This document shows positions 9,553 through 17,320 of a stretch of DNA of 64,000 bases, in pieces. How positions within the stretch are numbered: the stretch's first letter is position 1; the number at the start of each line of letters is the position of its first letter. This DNA comes from Cohnella rhizosphaerae. GTDB lineage: Bacteria; Bacillota; Bacilli; Paenibacillales; Paenibacillaceae. A program made the translations under genes and the position numbers. Under the pieces are notes generated by a model. That model did no database searches, was not told the origin of the DNA, and saw nothing but the letters and a program-made list of their open reading frames with translations. The stretch is taken from NCBI RefSeq assembly GCF_029525575.1, contig NZ_JAPDIA010000003.1:310001-374000 (forward strand), given 5' to 3'.

Positions 9553-10087
9553 ATGGACATTCTGGAGTTACTCAGACGAGCGCAAAAAAGGCGACAGCGA
9601 AGCCTATGCGGAGCTGTTCGGGCAGTATGAGGGGGATCTGTACCGCGCGGCGTTCGTGTATCTGGGCAATGCCGAGGACGCGCTGGACGCTGTGCAAGAG
9701 ACGGCCTATCGCTCCTACAAAGCGATCGGCCGACTAAAGGAGCCGCGGTTTTTTAAAACGTGGCTGATGAAAATCGCGATTCGCTGCGCCACGGACATCT
9801 ATCGGAGGCGAAAACAGGTCTCGCCGTGGAGCCCGGCGTACGAGGGAGAGCTGCTCGCGGAGGACGAGACCGATATTCCGCTGGCGATCTCGCTGCAAGC
9901 TTTGCTTGAAGCGTTGGATGCGACGGAGAAGCAGGTCGTCGTGCTTAGATATTACTATGACTTGACGATCCGCGAAGTGGCCGAGCTGCTGGAGCTGCCG
10001 CTTGGTACTGCGAAGACGATACTGTATCGCGCGCTGTCGAAGCTGAAGCAGCAAGCGGGAGAGGAGGGGCGGGATGCCTACCGATGA
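9553..10087 (+). CDS. ECF RNA polymerase sigma factor
   Basis: Sigma-70 family group 4 protein of about 177 aa. Region 2 reads AYAELFGQYEGDLYRAAFVY...AEDALDAVQETAYRSY and FFKTWLMKIA. Region 4 carries VVVLRYYYDLTIREVAELLE and LGTAKTILYRALSKLK, the helix-turn-helix for -35 recognition. One extra A (A-run near 9586-9592) separates MDILELLRRAQK from GDSEAYAEL. The start is ATG 9553 directly behind a seven-G run; an in-frame ATG at 9517 is an alternative. The stop overlaps the start of the next gene by 14 bases, as is usual for sigma/anti-sigma pairs. Confidence 0.88.
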
Positions 10088-11343
10088 TTTGAAAAGGCTG
10101 ATGGAGGCGATTCCCCTTCCGGACGAGCTTCGCGAGCGGAGCCGCGCGGGGATCGCTGCGGCAGCGCTGGAGCGGGAACTGCCGGCGGGACGCCGGGGCA
10201 GGCGCGCGCTGGCGATCGCCGCCGCCCTGCTTGCGCTGCTCGTCCTGTCGGCGGGCATCGCGAATCACGACCGGGTGTGGGCGGCGCTGCGCAAGACATT
10301 TCAGTTCTCGCCAGGCACGGGGATCGTGTCGGAAGAGGATTCGCCGTCGGAGCGGTATGTGTTGAAAAAGCCGATCGTGCTGAGCGTTGGCGAGGGCAAA
10401 ATTACGATTACCGGCATCCATTCCGACGAAGAGATGACTTATGTCGCGATGGCGGGGGAGCAGGCGCCGCGCGTGGAAAGTCTGGAACTGGTGAACGAGC
10501 GGGGCGAAGTATTCGACATAACGAGCAATATGGGGGGCATGGACGCCCAACGATTGGACCGCTTCCTTCTGGCACAAAGGCAAGCTCGATCTATCCGGCG
10601 CGATCAAGCTGCGTCTGCCGCTGCAGCCCGCGAGGGAAGTCGAGGCGCGCCTCGAGCAGGCGGATGCCGCGGACAGCTACGCGGAGCTGGGCAAGACCGC
10701 GACGGTTAACGGCTTATCCGTGACGGCGATCGCGGACCGTGTCGACGGTCGGGCGAGAATCTCGCTGATATCGCCGCCGCAGACAGGCTTCCGTATCGAC
10801 AACTACGGGATGGAGGCGCCCATACGCCACGGCTCGGACGAACAACTGCGCGTGAAGGACGAGTCGGGGACGCCTCTCGCGCTATCGTTCGTGCGAGGCA
10901 TGGGGGCTCCGCAGAGCGAGCTGTATTTTCCGCTGAACGATCGGACGGGCGCCGCTTATACGATGAGCATCCCGGAGATCAGCGTCACTTATCGCGACGA
11001 GGTGACCGTGAAGCTGCCGACCGTTACGACCGAGGGGCTAAACAAGACGTTCGAGATCGCGGGTTACCCGGTCACGATCACGAAGACGGAACGCGTGAAG
11101 CCGTGCAGTCTGCGGATTTATACGGACCTTCACGCAGAGGAGCGGCCGGACCGCATGCTGTATAACCTTGATGTCGACAGGAGCTCGATGGCCAAGCTGA
11201 ACGAGCGCACCGGCGCGGTCGAGTACATGGAGTTCGAGGTCGACCCTGATGCCAAGTCGGTCACCGTGACGTTCACGAGGCCGACCGCGGTCCTTCGCGG
11301 TCCCTGGGCGTTCACGTGGAGCGGGAGCGAAATTCAACCATAA
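10074..11343 (+). CDS. DUF4179-type anti-sigma factor
   Basis: Probable membrane anti-sigma factor of about 422 aa for the upstream sigma factor. A short cytosolic N-terminus (KRLMEAIPLPDELRERSRAG) precedes one transmembrane helix (ALAIAAALLALLVLSAGIA, about residues 44-62), then a large extracytoplasmic beta-rich domain with DUF4179 features (ITITGIHSDEEMTYV, YTMSIPEISVTYRDEVTVKLP). Start overlaps the sigma stop. One extra base near 10565-10575 shifts the frame; reading resumes at WHKGKLDLSGAIKLRLP. Terminator follows at 11355. Confidence 0.82.
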
Positions 11344-11354
11344 CGAACGTCAAA

Positions 11355-11386
11355 CGGGCGCCGGATTCCGGCGCCCGCTCTTTTGC
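11355..11386 (+). terminator. Terminator after sigma/anti-sigma operon
   Basis: GGGCGCCGG-ATT-CCGGCGCCC with CTCTTTT behind it. Confidence 0.85.
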
Positions 11387-11397
11387 GCGCATAAGCT

Positions 11398-11692
11398 TCA
11401 GAAGCAAGTGAACGATTCGATCCGATCCAGGCTGACGCCGGAGAACATCCAGAAAAAGCCGTTCCATCTGAAGCCGGATACCGAGGTGCGGCCGACGAAG
11501 GTCGGATAGAACCAGAAGCCCTGGCCGTTGTTGAGCCAGATGTAGGTGTTGCGGTACAGGCAGCCGCGGATGGCGCCGGGGTCGACGGCCAAGGCCGATG
11601 CGGTGAGCGGTCTCGGCGGCGGGGACTGCGGCGGCGGCGCGGTAGGCGCCTGTTGGGTGCCTTGCGGTCCGAAGGGGGGGCATGAAAGCCAT
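11398..11692 (-). CDS. Small conserved hypothetical protein (Bacillales type, aromatic C-terminus)
   Basis: A 97-aa protein with a Pro/Gln-rich N-terminal half (FGPQGTQQAPTAPPPQSPPP) and a conserved aromatic half, GCLYRNTYIWLNNGQGFWFY then FVGRTSVSGFRWNGFFW and LDRIESFTCF. Similar small proteins of unknown function recur in Bacillaceae and Paenibacillaceae. A seven-C run at the N-terminus (11675-11681 on the plus strand as G) has one base too many; correcting it joins MAFMPP to the rest. The ribosome site GAGGAGTG precedes ATG 11692. It is cotranscribed with or follows the next gene on the same strand. Confidence 0.7.
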
Positions 11693-11733
11693 TTTTTCTC
11701 ACTCCTCGTCAGTTATCAGGTCGGCGGCCGCAC

Positions 11734-12051
11734 TCAAAGCAGCGAGATGGTCAGCAGGTTGAAGAGTACGAGCGGCAGCACGAAGCCGGGGCCTCCGAAC
11801 GGTACCGGCGGGCCGGGGAAGAAGGCGCGGGTATCCGGGATGTTCATGTACAGGATGCCTCGGTCGCAGTGCATGAGGTGTCCTTCGAACACGTCGCCTT
11901 CGAGCGTCTCTACCCGGGCCAGCTTGCCGGCGTGCTGGGCGCAGAGCCCGTGCATGTGGTCCTTCACGGACTTCAGCGTGTCATGGACATGGGACGCGCA
12001 TTGATAGAGCGGCGCCGTCGCGCCGCCGGTGGTGGTGTAAGGCAAGCTCAT
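11734..12051 (-). CDS. Small conserved hypothetical protein with Sm-like motif
   Basis: A 105-aa protein. The middle reads GKLARVETLEGDVFEGHLMH then CDRGILYMNIPD, which resembles an Sm/SH3-like beta barrel as found in small Bacillus proteins of unknown role. A hydrophobic C-terminal tail (FVLPLVLFNLLTISLL) could insert in membrane. It lies 41 bases upstream of the gene at 11398-11692 on the same strand, so the two probably form an operon. Function unknown. Confidence 0.65.
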   Translation of the reverse strand: MSLPYTTTGGATAPLYQCASHVHDTLKSVKDHMHGLCAQHAGKLARVETLEGDVFEGHLMHCDRGILYMNIPDTRAFFPGPPVPFGGPGFVLPLVLFNLLTISLL

Positions 12052-12215
12052 GGCGATACCTCCGTCGTTTTGAACATAGGATAAAGTATGCGCATGCCTA
12101 GTCCGGCGTTCCGCGGCGGCAAAGATCGCGCCGGCCCCCTTTACGAGGATGGTATGATTAGAAGACCCGGGCTGCGCAAGCCTTCATACTTCACTTAGAA
12201 CTGGGATGGATCGTT

Positions 12216-13988
12216 ATGTTCAGACTGCTCGGCAGAGCCTTCCGCGATTTTCGCGCCACTTATCCGAAGCTTCTGCTTTTCGAATATTTGTACATGCTGG
12301 CCACGAGCGTCATCGTCGTGCCGGTCATCACGTTCATGTTCAACCGGATTCTGACGGTCGTCGGCTCGGGCTCCCTGCTCAACGGGGATGTCTACCGGCT
12401 CGGGCTGAGCTACAACGGCGTGCTCGGTCTCGCGCTGATCGGGCTGGTGGCGTCCCTCGCCGTGCTGATCGAATTAATCGTGTTGATCATCCTCGTACAA
12501 CAGCATTATTTCGGCAAAAATATCGCAATCTCGGACGCGGTGAAGACGACGATCCGGCAGGCGCCGCGGCTGCTCGGCTTCGGTATCTTTCAACTGTTGT
12601 TCCTGCTGCTGATCCTGATTCCGTTCATCGACTCGCCGCTGTCGGCCTCCTTTTACGCGCTGTTCAACGTCCCGGTCTTCCTGAACCGCGAAGTGCTGGA
12701 TGCGTCGTTCACGATGACGTTCGTATACGCGCTGCTGATCGTCGTCGCGTTGTACGCGCTGCTGCGGTGGATATTCGCGCTGCACTTCATCGTGCTGGAG
12801 GGCAAGACGACGACCCAGGCGATCCGCAGCAGCCAGGCGCTCACGCGGGGCAGGCGCCCGCAGCTCTTTCTGTCGCTGTTCCTGTTCAACGCGACCGTCT
12901 TCGCGGCCGGATCGTCGGCGATCTCGTCGCTGTCCTACCTGCCCTCCTGGCTGGACATCAACGTACTGACGATCTTTTCCCGTCATTATTCGCTGACGCT
13001 GTCGACCATTCTGACGTATATGTTCGCGTTGCTGCTCTTGCCGGTCAACATCATCCTGCTGACGCGGCTGTTCTACAACTTCAACCGTTCCTTGGGCGTC
13101 AAGCCGCAGGATCGCCTGACGATATACCGCAGCCGGCTCGGGCGGCTGGAGGGCCGAATCGGGCGTTATGTGAAAGGAATTCAAAGAAGGCGCCTGCTGA
13201 TGGGGTCTATGGCGGTCGTCTATATGAGCCTGTCGATTTTCATCGGCCTGCGGGCGACGGGCGGTCTCGTCTACGCCAAGTGGAGCGTGACGATCGCGGC
13301 GCACCGGGGAGACGCGGCCGGCGGTCCCGAGAACTCGCTGCCGTCGATCCTGTCGGCGATCGACAAGGACATGACGGCGGTCGAGCTGGACGTCCAGTTG
13401 ACCAAGGACGGGGTGGCGGTGCTGTTCCATGATGGCAATCTGCTGCGGATGACGGGGAAAAACGCGCGCATAGCCGACCTCACCTACGCGCAGCTCGGCG
13501 GGCTGGACATCGGAGAGGACGAGAACGGAGAAACGGTACGGATCCCGACGCTCGGCGAAGTGCTGTCCGAAGCGCAGGGGCGCATCAAGCTGATCGTCGA
13601 CCTGAAGCCCTACGGCAACGGCGACGCGCTGGCGGAGGAGGTCGTCCGGCTGATCCGGGACACCGGCATGGAGAAGGATGTTTACGTGCAGTCGTTCGAC
13701 GGGAACGCGCTGCGGCATATCCGGGCGCTCGATCCCGACATCAAGATCGGGCAGATTCTTTACTTCGCGCTAGGCAACCTGTCGGCGCTGGATGTCGACT
13801 TCTACACGATCGAGCAGATCATGCTGACCAAGCAGCTCGTGAAGCAGGCGCATGCCGGCGGCCGCGAGGTGTGGGTGTGGACGGTGAACGACAGGCGGGA
13901 CTTGAAGGAAGTGTTGAAGTTCCAGGTCGACGGCATCATCACCGACAATCCGACGATGGCGCAGTCGATGGTCGAGGTGGACTTGTAG
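12216..13988 (+). CDS. Membrane-anchored glycerophosphodiester phosphodiesterase
   Basis: A 590-aa protein with two parts. Residues 1-360 form a multi-helix membrane domain (GDPD membrane-domain type, about eight hydrophobic helices). Residues about 365-590 form a TIM-barrel phosphodiesterase with AAHRGDAAGGPENSLPS (catalytic HRG...EN), VELDVQLTKDGVAVLFHD and VWTVNDRRDLKEVLKFQVDG then IITDNP. It hydrolyses glycerophosphodiesters, releasing glycerol 3-phosphate, probably from phospholipid or teichoic-acid debris outside the membrane. Intact frame. Start ATG 12216 has GGATGG upstream. Array B starts about 45 bases after its stop. Confidence 0.92.
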   Translation: MFRLLGRAFRDFRATYPKLLLFEYLYMLATSVIVVPVITFMFNRILTVVGSGSLLNGDVYRLGLSYNGVLGLALIGLVASLAVLIELIVLIILVQQHYFGKNIAISDAVKTTIRQAPRLLGFGIFQLLFLLLILIPFIDSPLSASFYALFNVPVFLNREVLDASFTMTFVYALLIVVALYALLRWIFALHFIVLEGKTTTQAIRSSQALTRGRRPQLFLSLFLFNATVFAAGSSAISSLSYLPSWLDINVLTIFSRHYSLTLSTILTYMFALLLLPVNIILLTRLFYNFNRSLGVKPQDRLTIYRSRLGRLEGRIGRYVKGIQRRRLLMGSMAVVYMSLSIFIGLRATGGLVYAKWSVTIAAHRGDAAGGPENSLPSILSAIDKDMTAVELDVQLTKDGVAVLFHDGNLLRMTGKNARIADLTYAQLGGLDIGEDENGETVRIPTLGEVLSEAQGRIKLIVDLKPYGNGDALAEEVVRLIRDTGMEKDVYVQSFDGNALRHIRALDPDIKIGQILYFALGNLSALDVDFYTIEQIMLTKQLVKQAHAGGREVWVWTVNDRRDLKEVLKFQVDGIITDNPTMAQSMVEVDL

Positions 13989-14035
13989 GGGGCCGGAAAT
14001 TGAGCCGAATCGGGCGGCTAAGCCGGAAGGCGGAG

Positions 14036-15085
14036 AAAGTGCTGCCGACGGGAAGCACTTCGGCAGTCGCGCGCGTCCGAGCGGCGGAAGTGCTGCCGAC
14101 GGGAAGCACTTCGGCAGTTGCGCGCGTCCGAGCGGTGGAAGTGCTGTCGAAGGGAAGCACTTCGGCAGTCTTGCGCGTCCGAGCGGTGGAAGTGCTGTCG
14201 AAGGGAAGCACTTCGGCAGTCTTGCGCGTCCGAGCAGTGGCAGTGCTGCCGAAGGGAAGCACTTCGGCAGTTTTGCGCGTCCGAGCGGTGGAAGTGCTGT
14301 CGAAGGGAAGCACTTCGGCAGTTGCGCGCGTCCGAGCGGTGGAAGTGCTGCCGAAGGGAAGCACTTCGGCAGTCGCGCGCGTCCGAGCGGTGGAGGTGCT
14401 GCCGACGGGAAGCACTCGTGCAGTCGCGCGCGTCCGAGCGGTGGAGGTGCTGTCGACGGGCAGCACTTTGGCAGTCGCGCGCGTCCGAGCGGTGGCAGTG
14501 CTGCCGACGGGAAGCACTCTGGTAGTTGCGCGCGTCCGAGCGGCGGAAGTGCTGTCGACGGGGAGCACTTCGGCAGTCTTGCGCGTCCGAGCGGTGGCAG
14601 TGCTGCCGACGGGAAGCACTTCGGCAGTCGTGCGCGTCCGAGCGGTGGAAGTGCTGCCGACGGGAAGCACTCTGGCAGTTGCGCGCGTCCGAGCGGTGGA
14701 AGTGCTGCCGACGGGCAGCACTTTGGCAGTCGCGCGCGTCCGAGCGGTGGAAGTGCTGCCGACGGGAAGCACTCTGGCAGTTGCGCGCGTCCGAGCGGTG
14801 GAAGTGCTGTCGACGGGGAGCACTTCGGCAGTCTTGCGCGTCCGAGCGGTGGCAGTGCTGCCGACGGGAAGCACTTCGGCAGTCGTGCGCGTCCGAGCGG
14901 CGGAAGTGCTGCCGAAGGGAAGCACTTTGGCAGTCGCGCGCGTCCGAGCGGCGGAAGTGCTGCCGACGGGAAGCACTTCGGCAGTCTTGCGCGTCCGAGC
15001 GGTGGAAGTGCTGTCGAAGGGAAGCACTTCGGCAGTCTTGCGCGTCCGAGCGGCGGAAGTGCTGTCGACGGGCAGCACTTAGGCA
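14036..15085. repeat. Tandem array B: 21 copies of a 51-bp unit homologous to array A
   Basis: GTGCTG motifs from 14039 to 15059 are spaced exactly 51 bp throughout (1020 = 20 x 51). The unit is like array A but usually carries GCCGACGGGAAGCACTTC, giving two overlapping inverted repeats (AAGTGCT/AGCACTT and CTGCCGA/TCGGCAG). Units are in the same orientation as in A and more diverged from each other; some (for example near 14450) are A-type (GTCGACGGGCAGCACTTT). It fills the space between the convergent GDPD and PadR genes. Long frames through it are artefacts of the period. Confidence 0.95.
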
Positions 15086-15104
15086 ACATCGGGCCAGAGA
15101 ACGT

Positions 15105-15657
15105 TCAGTTCTCCGCCGGCAACAGGCTGAGCACCCACTTGCACCACTCCGTGTTGGTTTCGTTCGACATGATCGCCTTGCGCGTCAGCAGGTAGGCGCC
15201 GAACAACGGGTGCAAGGGCTCGGGCAAGCCGGACGCGGGCCAGTCGGCCCTTTCCTTCAGTTCAACCAGCTTGTTGTCGTATTTCTGCCGCTGCGCTTCA
15301 TGGAAAGCGAGCCGGTCGGCGAGCATTTTGCGGGCGGATGCCGGTTTGGCGTAAGACATGCAGAACACCTTCAGCATCATCTCGTCGCGCAGCGCGGGCT
15401 CGGCCGTCGGCTGATCGAACCAGTCCTTGAGCGCATCCCTGCCCTTGCCGGTCAGGGAATATACTTTTTTTGTCGGGCTTGTCGCGCTGCGGGACCAGCT
15501 CGACGCTGATATAGTCCTCCTGCTCCAGCTTGGCGAGCAGCGGATAGATCTGGCTGTGCTTGGCGGGCCAGAACGGCTGGATGCGAAGCATGAGATCGTA
15601 GCCGGAAAAGGAAGATTGCGCGAGCAGGCTGAGCAGACCGTAAGAGAGGGTGTTCAC
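15105..15657 (-). CDS. PadR-family transcriptional repressor
   Basis: A 183-aa regulator. The N-terminal winged helix reads LSYGLLSLLAQSSFSGYDLM and HSQIYPLLAKLEQEDYISVE, and the C-terminal dimerisation helices (VirR/AphA-like) end SLLPAEN. GTG start at 15657 with AAAGGAG eight bases upstream. A seven-base A-run (T at 15465-15471 on the plus strand) has one extra base; read across it, the wing becomes KKVYSLTGKGRDALKDW. It is divergent from an MFS pump, with a palindromic operator between them, the usual arrangement for a PadR efflux repressor. The inducer is unknown. Confidence 0.88.
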
Positions 15658-15686
15658 GTCGTTGCTCCTTTATCGGAAAAATTGCT

Positions 15687-15715
15687 TTGACACAAGCGAG
15701 GATGCGTAGTAAGAT
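15687..15715 (+). promoter_or_regulatory. Sigma-A promoter of the MFS transporter
   Basis: TTGACA (15687-15692), 17-bp spacer, TAAGAT (15710-15715). Good match to the vegetative consensus, 60 nt upstream of the transporter start. Confidence 0.75.
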
Positions 15716-15727
15716 AAGTGCGTTTTA

Positions 15728-15749
15728 TATATGTAAATATAGACATATA
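15728..15749. promoter_or_regulatory. Probable PadR operator
   Basis: TATATGT-N8-ACATATA is a perfect interrupted palindrome with the ATGT/ACAT half-sites typical of PadR regulators. It lies just downstream of the -10 element, where a bound repressor would block transcription. Confidence 0.65.
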
Positions 15750-15774
15750 GAGCTGGGAGATGGAGAAAGCTATT

Positions 15775-17259
15775 ATGAATACGGAAAAAAAGACGCCGGA
15801 GGTTCGCTTTTGGCCGGTCATGATGTCTATTTTTATCGGGTCCTTCCTGTGCGTCCTGGCCTCGGCGACGATCAATCTCGCGCTTGAGCCGCTCAAGGAG
15901 CACTTCCACACGACGCTTAGCTCGGTCCAATGGACCCTCACGGGCTTCATGCTCGCCATGGGCACGACAGCGCCGATCGTCGGCTACCTGGGCGAGCGGT
16001 TCAGCTACAAAAGGTTGTACCTATTCTCCCTTATCGGCTTCACCGCGGCCTCCGGGCTGTGCGCGATGGCATGGAGCGAGGCTTCGCTGATCCTGTTCCG
16101 GGTGCTGCAAGGCGCATTCAGCGGCCTGATCATCCCGGCTACCATGTCCATTATCTATCAAATCATCCCGCGCGGCAAACAACCGATGGCCATCGCCTTC
16201 TGGGGCTTGTCCGCGATGCTGGCGCCGGCGTTCGGGCCGACGATCAGCGGGTGGCTGCTGCAGAACTTCGATTGGCAATGGCTGTTCATCATGAATCTCC
16301 CGATCGGCCTGATCGCCATTTTGCTCGTATACTTGTACATTCCGTACTATCGGCTCAGCGTGCCCAAGTCGTTCGACGGCCTCGGCTTCATCACCGTCGT
16401 CGTCAGCAGCACGGCGCTGCTGCTGGCGCTCGGCCAAGGCCACAACTGGGGCTGGGGTTCGTGGAAAGTCCTCTCGCTGCTGCTGGGCGGGCTGGCCGTG
16501 CTGGGCCTGTTCATCTGGCGGGAACTGACGGCCGAAGCGCCGCTGCTCAACCTGCGCGTTTTCAAAAACGGCCGGTTTACGCTGAATACGATCATCGCGA
16601 ACATCATCACGATCAGCCTTTACTCCGGTACCTTGCTGACGCCGGTCTTCCTCCAGCGCATCCAGCACGTATCCGCGATGGACACGGGCCTGATCCTGCT
16701 CCCGGCTTCGCTCGCGATGGCGCTCATGATGCCGATCGTCGGTAAGCTGTACAACGTCGTCGGGCCGCGCGTCCTGATGTCCATCGGCATCATTCTGCTG
16801 ACCGTCGGCACGCTCGCCCTGAGCTGGCTCAGCATCGACGTGTCGCATACGTACGTCATCTGGTGGATGATCGTGCGCAACCTGGGCATCGCGTTCGTCG
16901 TCATGCCGTCGAGCAACGCGGCGATGGACGAGATCTCGCGGGAAAATTCGGGCCACGCTTCCTCGATCTCGAACTGGACTCGGAACGTCTTCGGCTCCTT
17001 CGCGATCGCGATCTTCACGACGCTGCTCGCCTCCCGCTCGATCGACCACGGCACCAGCCTGGCGATGGCGGGCGACCAGAACCGCGAGCATATCGAGATG
17101 ATGGCGTTCACGATGAGCGTCAACGACGTGTATCTCATCGCGACGTTCGTCGCGCTCGCGGCCCTGCCGCTCAGTCTGTTCGTCGCCAAGCTCAAGAAGC
17201 CGCACGCCGTGCTCGCTTCGGAGACGGTGAAGGCGGAGGCCGCGACGGCGGAAGGGTAA
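15775..17259 (+). CDS. DHA2-type (EmrB/QacA) multidrug MFS transporter
   Basis: A membrane protein of about 494 aa with 14 predicted helices. Family motifs: LGERFSYKRLYLFSLIGF (motif A), RVLQGAFSGLIIPATMS (motif B) and GPTISGWLLQNFDWQWLFI (motif C, antiporter type). It likely exports drugs or lipophilic compounds by proton antiport. I place the start at ATG 15775 (MNTEKKTPEV), with GGAG about nine bases upstream, instead of the ATG at 15760, which abuts the purine stretch. Expression is likely governed by the divergent PadR gene. Bidirectional terminator at 17274. Confidence 0.9.
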   Translation: MNTEKKTPEVRFWPVMMSIFIGSFLCVLASATINLALEPLKEHFHTTLSSVQWTLTGFMLAMGTTAPIVGYLGERFSYKRLYLFSLIGFTAASGLCAMAWSEASLILFRVLQGAFSGLIIPATMSIIYQIIPRGKQPMAIAFWGLSAMLAPAFGPTISGWLLQNFDWQWLFIMNLPIGLIAILLVYLYIPYYRLSVPKSFDGLGFITVVVSSTALLLALGQGHNWGWGSWKVLSLLLGGLAVLGLFIWRELTAEAPLLNLRVFKNGRFTLNTIIANIITISLYSGTLLTPVFLQRIQHVSAMDTGLILLPASLAMALMMPIVGKLYNVVGPRVLMSIGIILLTVGTLALSWLSIDVSHTYVIWWMIVRNLGIAFVVMPSSNAAMDEISRENSGHASSISNWTRNVFGSFAIAIFTTLLASRSIDHGTSLAMAGDQNREHIEMMAFTMSVNDVYLIATFVALAALPLSLFVAKLKKPHAVLASETVKAEAATAEG

Positions 17260-17273
17260 TTAAAATAAGCGAA

Positions 17274-17318
17274 AAAAACGATGGCCAAGGCGAATATTTC
17301 GCCAAGCCATCGTTTTTT
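17274..17318. terminator. Bidirectional terminator between MFS and siderophore permease
   Basis: AACGATGGC and GCCATCGTT enclose a second stem GGCGAA/TTCGCC. An A-tract on the left and a T-tract on the right serve both convergent genes. Confidence 0.85.
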
Positions 17319-17320
17319 TG

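Noticed and set aside
13770..15089. Long frames (up to 439 codons) across array B on both strands
   Set aside because: Same periodicity artefact; the minus frame even runs antisense into the glycerophosphodiesterase gene.
15930..17205. Long plus and minus frames inside the MFS gene
   Set aside because: Shadow frames of a high-GC coding region; composition is Arg/Ala/Pro-rich without motifs. The same applies to many long frames opposite other genes.
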